From positions 1 to 8,858 of the forward strand of contig CANRIE010000025.1 in assembly GCA_947630585.1 (NCBI GenBank): DNA of 8,858 nucleotides. Reading direction: 5' to 3'. Below, piece by piece: positions 1-6,217 of this stretch (position 1 is the first letter of the stretch; every line of letters starts with the position of its first letter). Both the position numbers and the translations under genes were made by a program. Origin of the DNA: an uncultured Bacilli bacterium (GTDB lineage: Bacteria > Bacillota_I > Bacilli_A > RF39 > UBA660). The notes under the pieces are model-generated. The model saw only the letters and a program-made list of their open reading frames with translations. It had not been told where the DNA came from and did not search any database.

Positions 1-40
1 ACAATTTAAGAAGATTAATTAGTGTAAAGTTAAACGATGA

Positions 41-265
41 CTAAAATATGAAAAAGGGGGTTTTGTCGCCACCCCCTAAACCTAATAATTCATCTGATGA
101 TACTTTAAATATTTTAGAAAGTTCAATGACTTGTTCAGCAGTTGGACTAGTTTCTCCTAATTCCCAATTAGAAATAGTTTGTCTTGCGCAGCCCATAAAT
201 TCTGCTAATTCTTCTTGCGATAATTTAGCCTTTTTCCGAAATTTAACGATATTTTCACCTAACAT
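41..265 (-). CDS. Small XRE-family helix-turn-helix regulator (74 aa)
   Basis: A single-domain DNA-binding protein of the Xre/Cro-C1 type, probably a cytoplasmic transcriptional repressor. The domain spans about residues 4-62; the helix-turn-helix is visible as LSQEELAEFMGCARQTISNW (15-34), with ARQTISNWE as recognition helix, followed by the usual closing helix (TAEQVIELSKIF) and SSDEL. I chose the ATG at 263-265, not the TTG 18 bases upstream, because a clean AAAGGAG (271-277) sits five bases before this ATG and would lie inside the longer reading. The tail GGGDKTPFFIF is encoded by a GC-rich hairpin plus T-run, so the gene seems to run through its own terminator before the TAG. It lies downstream of the ABC exporter on the same strand with a gap of about 100 bases; whether it controls the exporter or itself is unknown. 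Its DNA target cannot be told from sequence. Confidence 0.88.
   Translation of the reverse strand: MLGENIVKFRKKAKLSQEELAEFMGCARQTISNWELGETSPTAEQVIELSKIFKVSSDELLGLGGGDKTPFFIF
47..77 (-). terminator. Intrinsic terminator inside the XRE coding region
   Basis: On the minus strand AGGGGGT (77-71) pairs perfectly with ACCCCCT (61-55) across a 9-base loop, and the stem runs into a T-run (about 55-51), then CATATTTT. This is the form of a Rho-independent terminator. The stop codon TAG lies at 43-41, beyond the T-run, so most transcripts ending here would lack a stop. The opposite strand has no T-run, so it should work in this direction only. The stem is strong but the U-tract is short, hence moderate confidence. 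Confidence 0.6.
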
Positions 266-368
266 TTTTTCTCCTTTCACCAAATATTTTATCTTTAAAA
301 TCCTTTAATTACTAGCAAATATTTTAGGCATTTTAGATAAATTATTTGACATTTAAGAGATTATTAGG
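266..368. other. Intergenic gap between ABC ATPase and XRE gene
   Basis: About 100 bases of AT-rich DNA. No convincing hairpin terminator follows the ABC ATPase, and no promoter with good -35 and -10 boxes is visible, so read-through from the ABC genes into the XRE gene is possible. The string CAAATATTTTA occurs twice (281-291 and 316-326), each copy containing the palindrome AAATATTT; these could be regulator sites or simply AT-rich chance. Confidence 0.4.
271..277 (-). promoter_or_regulatory. Ribosome binding site deciding the XRE gene start
   Basis: AAAGGAG on the minus strand, five A residues before the ATG at 265. It is a near-perfect Shine-Dalgarno sequence and lies inside the longer TTG-initiated reading, which makes the internal ATG the likely start. 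Confidence 0.85.
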
Positions 369-1046
369 TTACTTTTTACTTTTATTTTTATCTAAATCAA
401 AAACTTTATCAACCATTTTACAAACATTTTCAGAATGCGTTACAATAATTACACATTTATTTTCTTTATGTGCTAAATCTTTAAAAATTTCTAAAATTTC
501 ATTTTCTGTTTGTTTATCTAAGTTACCTGTTGGTTCATCAGCAATTATCATTTTTGGGTTATATGATAGGCTTCTTGCAATTGCTACTCTTTGTTGTTCA
601 CCACCTGATAATCTTAAAACTTTTCTCTCAGCATAACTTCCTTTTAAACCAACTTTTTCCATTAATTTAATTGCTCGCTCTTTTTTAGTTTTACTTTTAT
701 CGCCATTGATATCCATTGATAAAATAATATTTTCGGATGTTGTCATGTAAGGTAGTAAATTATAACTTTGGAAAACTATTCCTATTTCTTGACTTCGATA
801 TTTATCTAAATTCATATCTTTTAAATTTTTCCCGTCAAAGATAATTTCTCCTTCCGTTGCTCTTTCAAGTCCACTTATCAAGGATAAAAGGGTTGTTTTG
901 CCACTCCCACTTCGACCTTTAATAGCATAGATTTTTCCAAGTTCAAAATCAAAACTTACATCTTTTAAAGCGTACTCCCCATCTTCTGCATCACTATAAC
1001 GATAACTAGCATTAATAACTCTAAGTAATATATCTTTCTTTTCCAT
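369..1046 (-). CDS. ABC transporter ATP-binding protein, MacB/LolD/FtsE type
   Basis: The cytoplasmic ATPase (225 aa) that powers the FtsX-like permease encoded just upstream. All ABC motifs are present: Walker A GRSGSGKTT (44-52), Q-loop Gln93, signature LSGGEQQRVAIARS (146-159), Walker B MIIADEPT (166-173), D-loop GNLD (174-177) and switch His204. Length and the ADEPTGNLD string are typical of the MacB/LolD/FtsE branch, whose members drive extrusion or mechanotransmission across the membrane instead of classic import. The ATG at 1046 overlaps the permease stop codon as TAATG, with GAGAGG just upstream inside the permease end, so translation is likely coupled. The C-terminus is short and lysine-rich (DLDKNKSKK). 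The substrate is not visible; in Bacillota such pairs often export antimicrobial peptides or toxic compounds, but there is no two-component system here to support that. Confidence 0.95.
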   Translation of the reverse strand: MEKKDILLRVINASYRYSDAEDGEYALKDVSFDFELGKIYAIKGRSGSGKTTLLSLISGLERATEGEIIFDGKNLKDMNLDKYRSQEIGIVFQSYNLLPYMTTSENIILSMDINGDKSKTKKERAIKLMEKVGLKGSYAERKVLRLSGGEQQRVAIARSLSYNPKMIIADEPTGNLDKQTENEILEIFKDLAHKENKCVIIVTHSENVCKMVDKVFDLDKNKSKK

Positions 1047-2473
1047 TATGACCTCTCTTTCAATATTGTAAGTGGTGAAAATCTTTGAATACTTATCATC
1101 GATGCTATCGAACTTACTATTACTAATATGAGTCCGATTCCAAGTAATTCAAGAATGACTACTAAGTCAACAACAGCATTAATTTTCGAATAAGCTTGAA
1201 TTGTTGGTACTCCTCGTCCTTTCATCATAAGCTTACCATCTCCTGGTCCATGACCTCCAAAGTTTTTATTAATTTCTTCACTTTGATTATCACTATTTTT
1301 AATTTCACTTGCAAGTAGGGAATTACTTACTCCTTTTGATGTAATTGCTCCTAAAGTTGCTCCAAGTAATAAAGCAACAATTGCTACAATCATTAATTCC
1401 GATACAAATTGCATTGTTAATTTTAATTTACTAACGCCAATTGTTCTTAATACTCCAATTTCATATTTTCTTTCCCGAATATTAATCATATTAATTACAA
1501 ATAAAACTACTCCACCTATAATTAAAGTTATAACTAAAAACGTTGTTGCAAATGAATTAACATTTTTAACACTAGAAACAGAACTTGATGCAACCTCTTC
1601 ATTAGTTTCTAATATATAATTTTCATCTAATCCTTTATCATAAAATTCATCTTGTAATTTAGATACATCAGAATAAGAATTAACAATAAAAGTTGGATTT
1701 AAATTTCCTTTAACATTATCATTTACAATTTTACTTATATTGCTACTATTAGTAATTATAGTATTAGCAGATCCTGAAAACATTTTTATTTCTTGACTAT
1801 CCTCTTCATTTTCTTTAAAAATACCAATAATTTGATATTCAAATGTTTTATTATCTGTACTTATTAAAGTAATTTTATCATTTAATTTTAAGTTGTTATA
1901 ACTTGCAAGTTCTGAATTTATGAATACATAATTACCATCAAATGCTATATCCCAAGCGTTATCTGAAACATCTTCCATTGTATAAGTTCCATTTATAAAC
2001 TCACTCATGGCATCAAGACTACTATATCCCATCAATGTAAAATCACTTTGATTTTCCAGATTACCTCCCCTTTTTCCAAAGCCTAAATTATCTTCCATCT
2101 CAGCTTTTTCAATATTACTACCATTCATATTAACACTATAAGTATAATAGTAACTTGCTACATATTTACTATCAGCAAAAGATTCTATATCAGAAATTGT
2201 ATAAGTTTGAATATTATTAAATTTTTCTTTAACTGAATCTCGTCCTCCATTTTCTCCAATATTAAAATCTTTCATCATGCCTTCCCGATTAAATCCAATA
2301 GTTACCTCTTTATTATAAGCATTCATATAAGAATCAATCAAATCAGAAGCTGTATTCTTAATTGCTAACGTTATTGTTGCTGCCATAGCAATTATTAATA
2401 TAATGATTCCAATTAAAATATTTCTACCTTTATTTCTTGTAATTGAAATCCATGCATTCTTTAAAATATACAT
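1046..2473 (-). CDS. ABC transporter permease, MacB/FtsX-like
   Basis: The membrane partner (475 aa) of the downstream ATPase. It has the four-helix MacB plan: TM1 at about 19-38, a large extracellular domain at about 40-305, TM2 at 307-329, TM3 at 357-379 and TM4 at 434-460. After TM2 comes the cytoplasmic coupling stretch IRERKYEIGVLRTIGVSKLKL (about 332-352), characteristic of the family, and the protein ends in the common PLTILKERS tail. The ATG at 2473 is preferred over a TTG ten codons upstream because AAAGGGTGAT (2477-2486) precedes it. An unusual extracellular insert of about 40 residues (388-430), rich in Gly, Lys and Met (GGHGPGDGKLMMKGRG), lies between TM3 and TM4. Together with the ATPase it should form a dimeric exporter or mechanotransmission complex; the substrate is unknown. 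Confidence 0.93.
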   Translation of the reverse strand: MYILKNAWISITRNKGRNILIGIIILIIAMAATITLAIKNTASDLIDSYMNAYNKEVTIGFNREGMMKDFNIGENGGRDSVKEKFNNIQTYTISDIESFADSKYVASYYYTYSVNMNGSNIEKAEMEDNLGFGKRGGNLENQSDFTLMGYSSLDAMSEFINGTYTMEDVSDNAWDIAFDGNYVFINSELASYNNLKLNDKITLISTDNKTFEYQIIGIFKENEEDSQEIKMFSGSANTIITNSSNISKIVNDNVKGNLNPTFIVNSYSDVSKLQDEFYDKGLDENYILETNEEVASSSVSSVKNVNSFATTFLVITLIIGGVVLFVINMINIRERKYEIGVLRTIGVSKLKLTMQFVSELMIVAIVALLLGATLGAITSKGVSNSLLASEIKNSDNQSEEINKNFGGHGPGDGKLMMKGRGVPTIQAYSKINAVVDLVVILELLGIGLILVIVSSIASMISIQRFSPLTILKERS

Positions 2474-2476
2474 ATT

Positions 2477-2502
2477 ATCACCCTTTCCGTAAAATCTTAG
2501 CA
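2477..2502 (-). promoter_or_regulatory. Possible extended -10 promoter and RBS of the ABC operon
   Basis: TGCTAAGAT (2502-2494, minus) fits an extended -10 element (TGnTAnnAT), followed by the ribosome binding site AAAGGGTGAT seven bases from the ATG at 2473 (counted from AAAGGG). There is no clear -35 box and the -10 matches only four of six positions. The RBS is convincing; the promoter is weak. A start here would give a leader of only about 15 bases. Confidence 0.35.
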
Positions 2503-2541
2503 AACTTTTGTGAATAAATTATGAAATAAATATGTTATTTT

Positions 2542-2571
2542 AAAAAACGATTAGCCTAAACTAATCATTTT
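2542..2571 (-). terminator. Intrinsic terminator of ATPase 1, overlapping its stop codon
   Basis: On the minus strand GATTAG (2566-2561) pairs with CTAATC (2554-2549) across the loop TTTAGG, followed by G and a run of six T (2547-2542). Flanking AAAA and TTTT plus one G-U pair extend the stem to about 11 pairs. The TGA stop of ATPase 1 (2567-2565) lies inside the stem. It separates ATPase 1 from the ABC operon. Confidence 0.8.
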
Positions 2572-3800
2572 AAAATTTCATTATTATAAATAAAATCAAC
2601 TATATTAACATTATTAATACCATCTATGTTCTTTTGAAATATTAAATCTGCAACAAATAAATACCTTGGATACATCTCTTTAATTTCATAAAAAGGTTTG
2701 TATTCTCTCTCTTCGGTTTTCTTATCATCAATATTTTTTGTAACTTGAATATAAAAGTATTCATCATTTCCTTTTCTTGCTATAAAATCACACTCTAAAT
2801 TACCAATTTTTCCAACACTTAATTTATAATTTTTACTTTTTAAATATGAAAACAAAACATTTTCTAAAACTGGGCCATAATTAATTCTATTATCAGTATT
2901 TAAAGCAAAATAAATACTTAAATCTGCTAAATAATATTTTTTATCTCCTTCTAATACCTTTTTAGATTTTAAATCAAATAATTCACATGGATAAAGTATC
3001 TTAGCATTTTCTAATATTTCTATATAATTTTTAATAGTTCTTCTATCAACATTGATTTTTTCAGATTTCATTAAATAGTCATATATACTGCCAATAGATA
3101 TTATATTACCAAAATTATTAACTACAAATTTTTCTATTACTTCAAATAAGCCTTTATCTTTAATTTTTTTATGATTTTTAATATCTTTTTCAAAGATTTG
3201 TTCAATTACATTCTTCGTGTATAATAATTTATCTTCATAATTATCATATTTTAAAGAACCTGGAAATCCTCCATCTCTTATAAATTCTTCAAACTCTTTA
3301 TATATATTATTGTTAACCTCTTTACCTAAAAACTTTTTCATATCAACATATTCATAAAAATTTAAAGGCAACATTTCTATTTCTATATAACGCCCTGTAA
3401 GTTTAGTTGCTAACTCACCTGATAATAAATAAGAATTAGAACCCGTTAAGAAAATAGAATAATTTTCAGTTTCTCTATAAGAATTAATTAAAGTTTCAAA
3501 TCCTTCAACATTTTCAACCTCATCTATAATTAAATATTTAAAATCTTTATCTTTAATCATACTATCAATTATTTTTTCTAGTTCAGGTGGAGTTTTAATA
3601 TCTTTATATTCTTTTCTATCTAACTCAATATTAATAATATCTTTATCTTTAATTCCTTTTTCTTTTAATTCTTCAATCACAGTTTTTAATAAATAAGATT
3701 TACCACATCTTCTAATACCTGTAATAACTTTTATCATCGTATCATCATAAAAACCTCTTATTTTACTTAAATAATCTTCTCTTTTATATAATTTTTCCAT
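2565..3800 (-). CDS. P-loop ATPase, AAA_14/DUF4143 family (ATPase 1)
   Basis: A 411-residue protein of the archaeal-type ATPase family with a DUF4143 C-terminal part, common and often expanded in gut Bacillota and Bacteroidota; its role is unknown. Visible motifs: Walker A GIRRCGKS (28-35), Walker B YLIIDEVEN (89-97), sensor-like TGSNS (119-123), the family signature GGFPGSL (177-183), a winged-helix-like middle (about 215-300), and a C-terminal nuclease-like fold with LECDFIARKG (335-344) and IQVTKN (351-356), then TEEREYKPF (362-370). The usual EVK of this fold reads QVT here, which as I recall is normal for this subfamily, so nuclease activity is doubtful. The ATG at 3800 follows AGGTGAT. 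It is divergent from the LRR gene and has a good promoter and terminator of its own, so it looks like a single-gene unit. Confidence 0.9.
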   Translation of the reverse strand: MEKLYKREDYLSKIRGFYDDTMIKVITGIRRCGKSYLLKTVIEELKEKGIKDKDIINIELDRKEYKDIKTPPELEKIIDSMIKDKDFKYLIIDEVENVEGFETLINSYRETENYSIFLTGSNSYLLSGELATKLTGRYIEIEMLPLNFYEYVDMKKFLGKEVNNNIYKEFEEFIRDGGFPGSLKYDNYEDKLLYTKNVIEQIFEKDIKNHKKIKDKGLFEVIEKFVVNNFGNIISIGSIYDYLMKSEKINVDRRTIKNYIEILENAKILYPCELFDLKSKKVLEGDKKYYLADLSIYFALNTDNRINYGPVLENVLFSYLKSKNYKLSVGKIGNLECDFIARKGNDEYFYIQVTKNIDDKKTEEREYKPFYEIKEMYPRYLFVADLIFQKNIDGINNVNIVDFIYNNEILK

Positions 3801-3804
3801 GTCA

Positions 3805-3844
3805 TCACCTATTTAATTATATTATAAATATATCCAAAAATCAA
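3805..3844 (-). promoter_or_regulatory. Promoter and RBS of ATPase 1
   Basis: TTGATT (3844-3839), a 17-base spacer, then a perfect TATAAT (3821-3816). The RBS AGGTGA (3810-3805) is so close that transcription would begin about at its first base, giving a leader of only 9-12 bases. A second TATAAT (3826-3821) overlaps by one base but has a poor spacer. Confidence 0.75.
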
Positions 3845-3845
3845 T

Positions 3846-3894
3846 AGTTATCACCCATTTTTAATGCGTGATATATAAAAATTGGTCGATAACT
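3846..3894. repeat. Imperfect inverted repeat in the divergent control region
   Basis: Left arm 3846-3862 (agttatcacccattttt) and right arm 3877-3894 (aaaaattggtcgataact) pair at 16 positions with one mismatch and one bulge, around a 14-base centre. The dyad starts one base after the ATPase 1 -35 box and ends about 24 bases before the LRR gene -35 box. Neither predicted transcript contains it, so a DNA-level role (operator or cruciform) is more likely than an RNA hairpin. Confidence 0.65.
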
Positions 3895-3918
3895 CATATT
3901 TTCTGTTTTTAAATTATC

Positions 3919-3947
3919 TTGATTAAAATTAAAAAACATAGTACAAT
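3919..3947 (+). promoter_or_regulatory. Promoter of the LRR protein gene
   Basis: TTGATT (3919-3924), a 17-base spacer and TACAAT (3942-3947). The start should be near 3954, and the RBS GAGGGAT (3960-3966) lies shortly before the ATG at 3971. The -35 box is identical to that of the divergent ATPase 1 promoter. Confidence 0.7.
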
Positions 3948-3970
3948 ATCTAATCAAATGAGGGATACTT

Positions 3971-6169
3971 ATGAATATACTAACCAAAATAATTAATAAA
4001 CTTAAAGTAAAAAAAGTAGTTTCAGAAGAACAAAGTATAGTTTCATTAGATAGTAAAATTATCTATTTACCTGATTATCAAGATTTAACTCTTGAAGATA
4101 AAATAAAAGTAGATAATTATAAAAAAGAAATAAACATTAATAACTTTGATACTTTAATTAATTATACTAATGAATTAAGAGAAAAAGGTAAAAACGAAAC
4201 CGGGTTATTAATAAATTTTTTATATGAATTAGAACAAGTTTTAGAATCTTTAACAATCAAAAAAGATTTAGGAAAAGAAATAAAAATTAACCAATATGAA
4301 TTAGTTGATTATGAAATAAAACTTGCTAAAATTATTTCATTAAATAATATCTTAAAAGAAAAAAGAAAAGAATTGGAATTAAGATTATTAGGATTATTAA
4401 AATATAAAGAAGAATATCAAAAACATAATTTAAAACATAACATTGAATATTTAGGAATCTTCGGAAGAGATAAAAAATTAAAACGTGAAATGGAAGAAAG
4501 AGGCTTAAGAAATTTAGAAAATACATTAAGAGTTGCTATTATTGCTTTAGATTCTAACTTAGAAATAAGTCGTAATTCAATAGAAAAAGCTAATAATTTA
4601 ATAACTGATTTAAAAACTTATGAAAGTAAAAAAATCAACTATTATTCTATAAGAGATACTAAATTTTATGATAAATTAAGTTTTTATAAAGCCACAAATG
4701 AATTAATATTTGAAAATAAATTAAAAGGAATTGAAGATTTAGATATAATAATGCGTGATAATCATTTAAGTTATAATGATATTATACCTTTTAAACTTGC
4801 TTATGTTGAATTACAAATTGATTTAGAAAAAGATAAATATAAAGATAAATTTATAAATTATTTTAAAAATCAATATAATGAAATTTTAAATACTCCTAAT
4901 ACTTTAGATAATGTTAATAACCTTATAAAAAAAATAAATGAATTATTGGTAATTCAAGAATTATATCAAGAAGATATTAGTAAATATTTAAGAAATAAGT
5001 TATATGAAATGAAGTTTTTTCTTTTAAGTAAGAAATTTATAAGTGATGCTAAGATTGAATATACAACTTATGAAGAGAAAAAATACTATTTAGATATAAT
5101 AAAAAATGAATATAAACAATTTAGAAAATTAAATTCAGATACAGCAAAGTTTATTAAAGATAATATTGAATGGTTGTTAAAAAATAATTCATTAAGTAAT
5201 ATATTATTAAAAACACATCCTAATTATCTAAAAATAATATTATTAGTAAATTATCCTTCTTATTTTAAAGAATTTTTTGATAGTTATATTGAAAGTAGTA
5301 AAGCAAGATGGTTTGATATAGAATATGATAGTAATTTAGGTAATAACAGAAGTTTAATTATTGATAATAAATCTAAAGAATATCTTTTAAAAAATCATAA
5401 AAATATAAAATTAGATAAACAAAAAATAGATGGGAATTGGTATTATAGACCTAAATATGATTTTCTTAGTGATTTTAACTTATATAGACGCTTTGCCTTA
5501 GATATAATTTATACTTGCAAGAAATATATATTAATTGATGATTTAATAACTATTAAAAATGATACTTTAACTTTTGCCGAAGGAATTACTAAAATTACTT
5601 TTAATCATATGAGTTATCAAAGTAAAAAATTAATTAAACATATTAAATTTCCTGAGTCTTTAAGAGAAATAGGAGACTTTGCATTTGAAGGTTTCAAAAA
5701 TTTAGAGGAAGTGAATTGTCCTCCATTATTAGAAGTAATTGATTTCAATGCTTTTGAAAATTGCTTAAGCCTAAAAAAAATCACATTTAATAGTAAATTA
5801 AAAGTAATAGGATCTGAAGCTTTTTCCAATTGTTATAGTTTAAGAAAAGTTGTTTTTCCATCATCACTAGAAATTATTGGATGTCGTGCTTTTGATTATT
5901 GTCCAAAATTAAAAAGTATAATTTTTGAAGGAGCACATCCTAAAAAAATACTTGAAAGAACATTTTTTATGACCGATGCAAATTTTGATGATATCGTTTG
6001 GCAAAGTGAATTAGAAGAAATTGATGAAAATGCTTTTAATGAAAACATAGAAAACGATATCATAGATAATTATGAAAAATTACCTAAAACTTTAAAAAGA
6101 ATTGCTAACTTTAAAATAGAAAATGGTGATTTAAAAGAAGATGAAGAAAAAGTAAAAAAATTAATATAG
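3971..6169 (+). CDS. Large helical protein with C-terminal BspA-type leucine-rich repeats
   Basis: A 732-residue protein of unknown function. There is no signal peptide and no membrane segment, so it is probably cytoplasmic, unlike many secreted BspA-like proteins. Residues about 1-545 are Lys/Glu/Ile/Leu/Asn-rich and mostly helical, with possible coiled coil around 85-220; I recognise no domain or catalytic motif there. Residues 555-646 form four repeats of exactly 23 residues (starts 555, 578, 601, 624), each of the form LxxIxFxxxLxxIxxxAFxxCxx, as in LRR_5; a partial repeat starts at 647 and a capping LEEIDENAF at 681-689. The C-terminus is acidic and lysine-rich. BspA-type repeats usually mediate protein binding. 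The gene diverges from ATPase 1 and shares its control region, suggesting linked function. The N-terminal part is lower in GC than the repeat region. Confidence 0.85.
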   Translation: MNILTKIINKLKVKKVVSEEQSIVSLDSKIIYLPDYQDLTLEDKIKVDNYKKEININNFDTLINYTNELREKGKNETGLLINFLYELEQVLESLTIKKDLGKEIKINQYELVDYEIKLAKIISLNNILKEKRKELELRLLGLLKYKEEYQKHNLKHNIEYLGIFGRDKKLKREMEERGLRNLENTLRVAIIALDSNLEISRNSIEKANNLITDLKTYESKKINYYSIRDTKFYDKLSFYKATNELIFENKLKGIEDLDIIMRDNHLSYNDIIPFKLAYVELQIDLEKDKYKDKFINYFKNQYNEILNTPNTLDNVNNLIKKINELLVIQELYQEDISKYLRNKLYEMKFFLLSKKFISDAKIEYTTYEEKKYYLDIIKNEYKQFRKLNSDTAKFIKDNIEWLLKNNSLSNILLKTHPNYLKIILLVNYPSYFKEFFDSYIESSKARWFDIEYDSNLGNNRSLIIDNKSKEYLLKNHKNIKLDKQKIDGNWYYRPKYDFLSDFNLYRRFALDIIYTCKKYILIDDLITIKNDTLTFAEGITKITFNHMSYQSKKLIKHIKFPESLREIGDFAFEGFKNLEEVNCPPLLEVIDFNAFENCLSLKKITFNSKLKVIGSEAFSNCYSLRKVVFPSSLEIIGCRAFDYCPKLKSIIFEGAHPKKILERTFFMTDANFDDIVWQSELEEIDENAFNENIENDIIDNYEKLPKTLKRIANFKIENGDLKEDEEKVKKLI
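5633..5978 (+). repeat. 69-bp-period leucine-rich repeat array in the coding region
   Basis: Protein-level tandem repeat with starts at residues 555, 578, 601 and 624 and a diverged fifth unit from 647; each unit is 23 codons. The period is exact but the DNA has diverged between units, so this is an old array kept by selection on the protein, not a recent duplication. Confidence 0.8.
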
Positions 6170-6180
6170 ATTTTTAACAA

Positions 6181-6211
6181 ATTAAAAGATTAGCATCTTT
6201 AAACTAATCCT
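6181..6211 (-). terminator. Terminator hairpin between convergent LRR and ATPase 2 genes
   Basis: On the minus strand GATTAG (6209-6204) pairs with CTAATC (6193-6188) across a 10-base loop and is followed by TTTTAATTT, fitting a terminator for ATPase 2. On the plus strand the same stem follows the LRR gene but its T-run is weak, so use in both directions is only possible. An alternative stem AAAGAT/ATCTTT (6185-6200) overlaps it. Arms and the start of the loop match the ATPase 1 terminator. Confidence 0.6.
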
Positions 6212-6217
6212 AATTAT

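Noticed and set aside
48..308. Plus-strand open frame of 86 codons opposite the XRE gene
   Set aside because: It is antisense to a clear HTH gene, has no ribosome site and its protein resembles nothing.
347..360. TTTGACATTT on the plus strand, resembling a -35 box
   Set aside because: No -10 box at suitable spacing and no plus-strand gene follows.
346..636. Plus-strand open frame opposite the ABC ATPase
   Set aside because: Shadow of the ABC signature and Walker B region on the other strand; no ribosome site.
369..2473. Bacitracin-type or lantibiotic resistance operon
   Set aside because: The ABC pair has a four-helix MacB-type permease, not the ten-helix BceB type, and no histidine kinase or response regulator is nearby.
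2565..3800. Use of the Mycoplasma genetic code
   Set aside because: Trp residues are encoded by TGG, and TGA acts as the stop of this gene inside its terminator.
4332..4526. Minus-strand frame encoding a hydrophobic 64-residue peptide inside the LRR gene
   Set aside because: Its hydrophobicity comes from reading Lys/Glu-rich codons in antisense; no ribosome site or promoter supports a toxin or leader peptide.
5617..5829. Minus-strand 70-codon frame opposite the LRR repeats
   Set aside because: Antisense shadow of the periodic repeat region.
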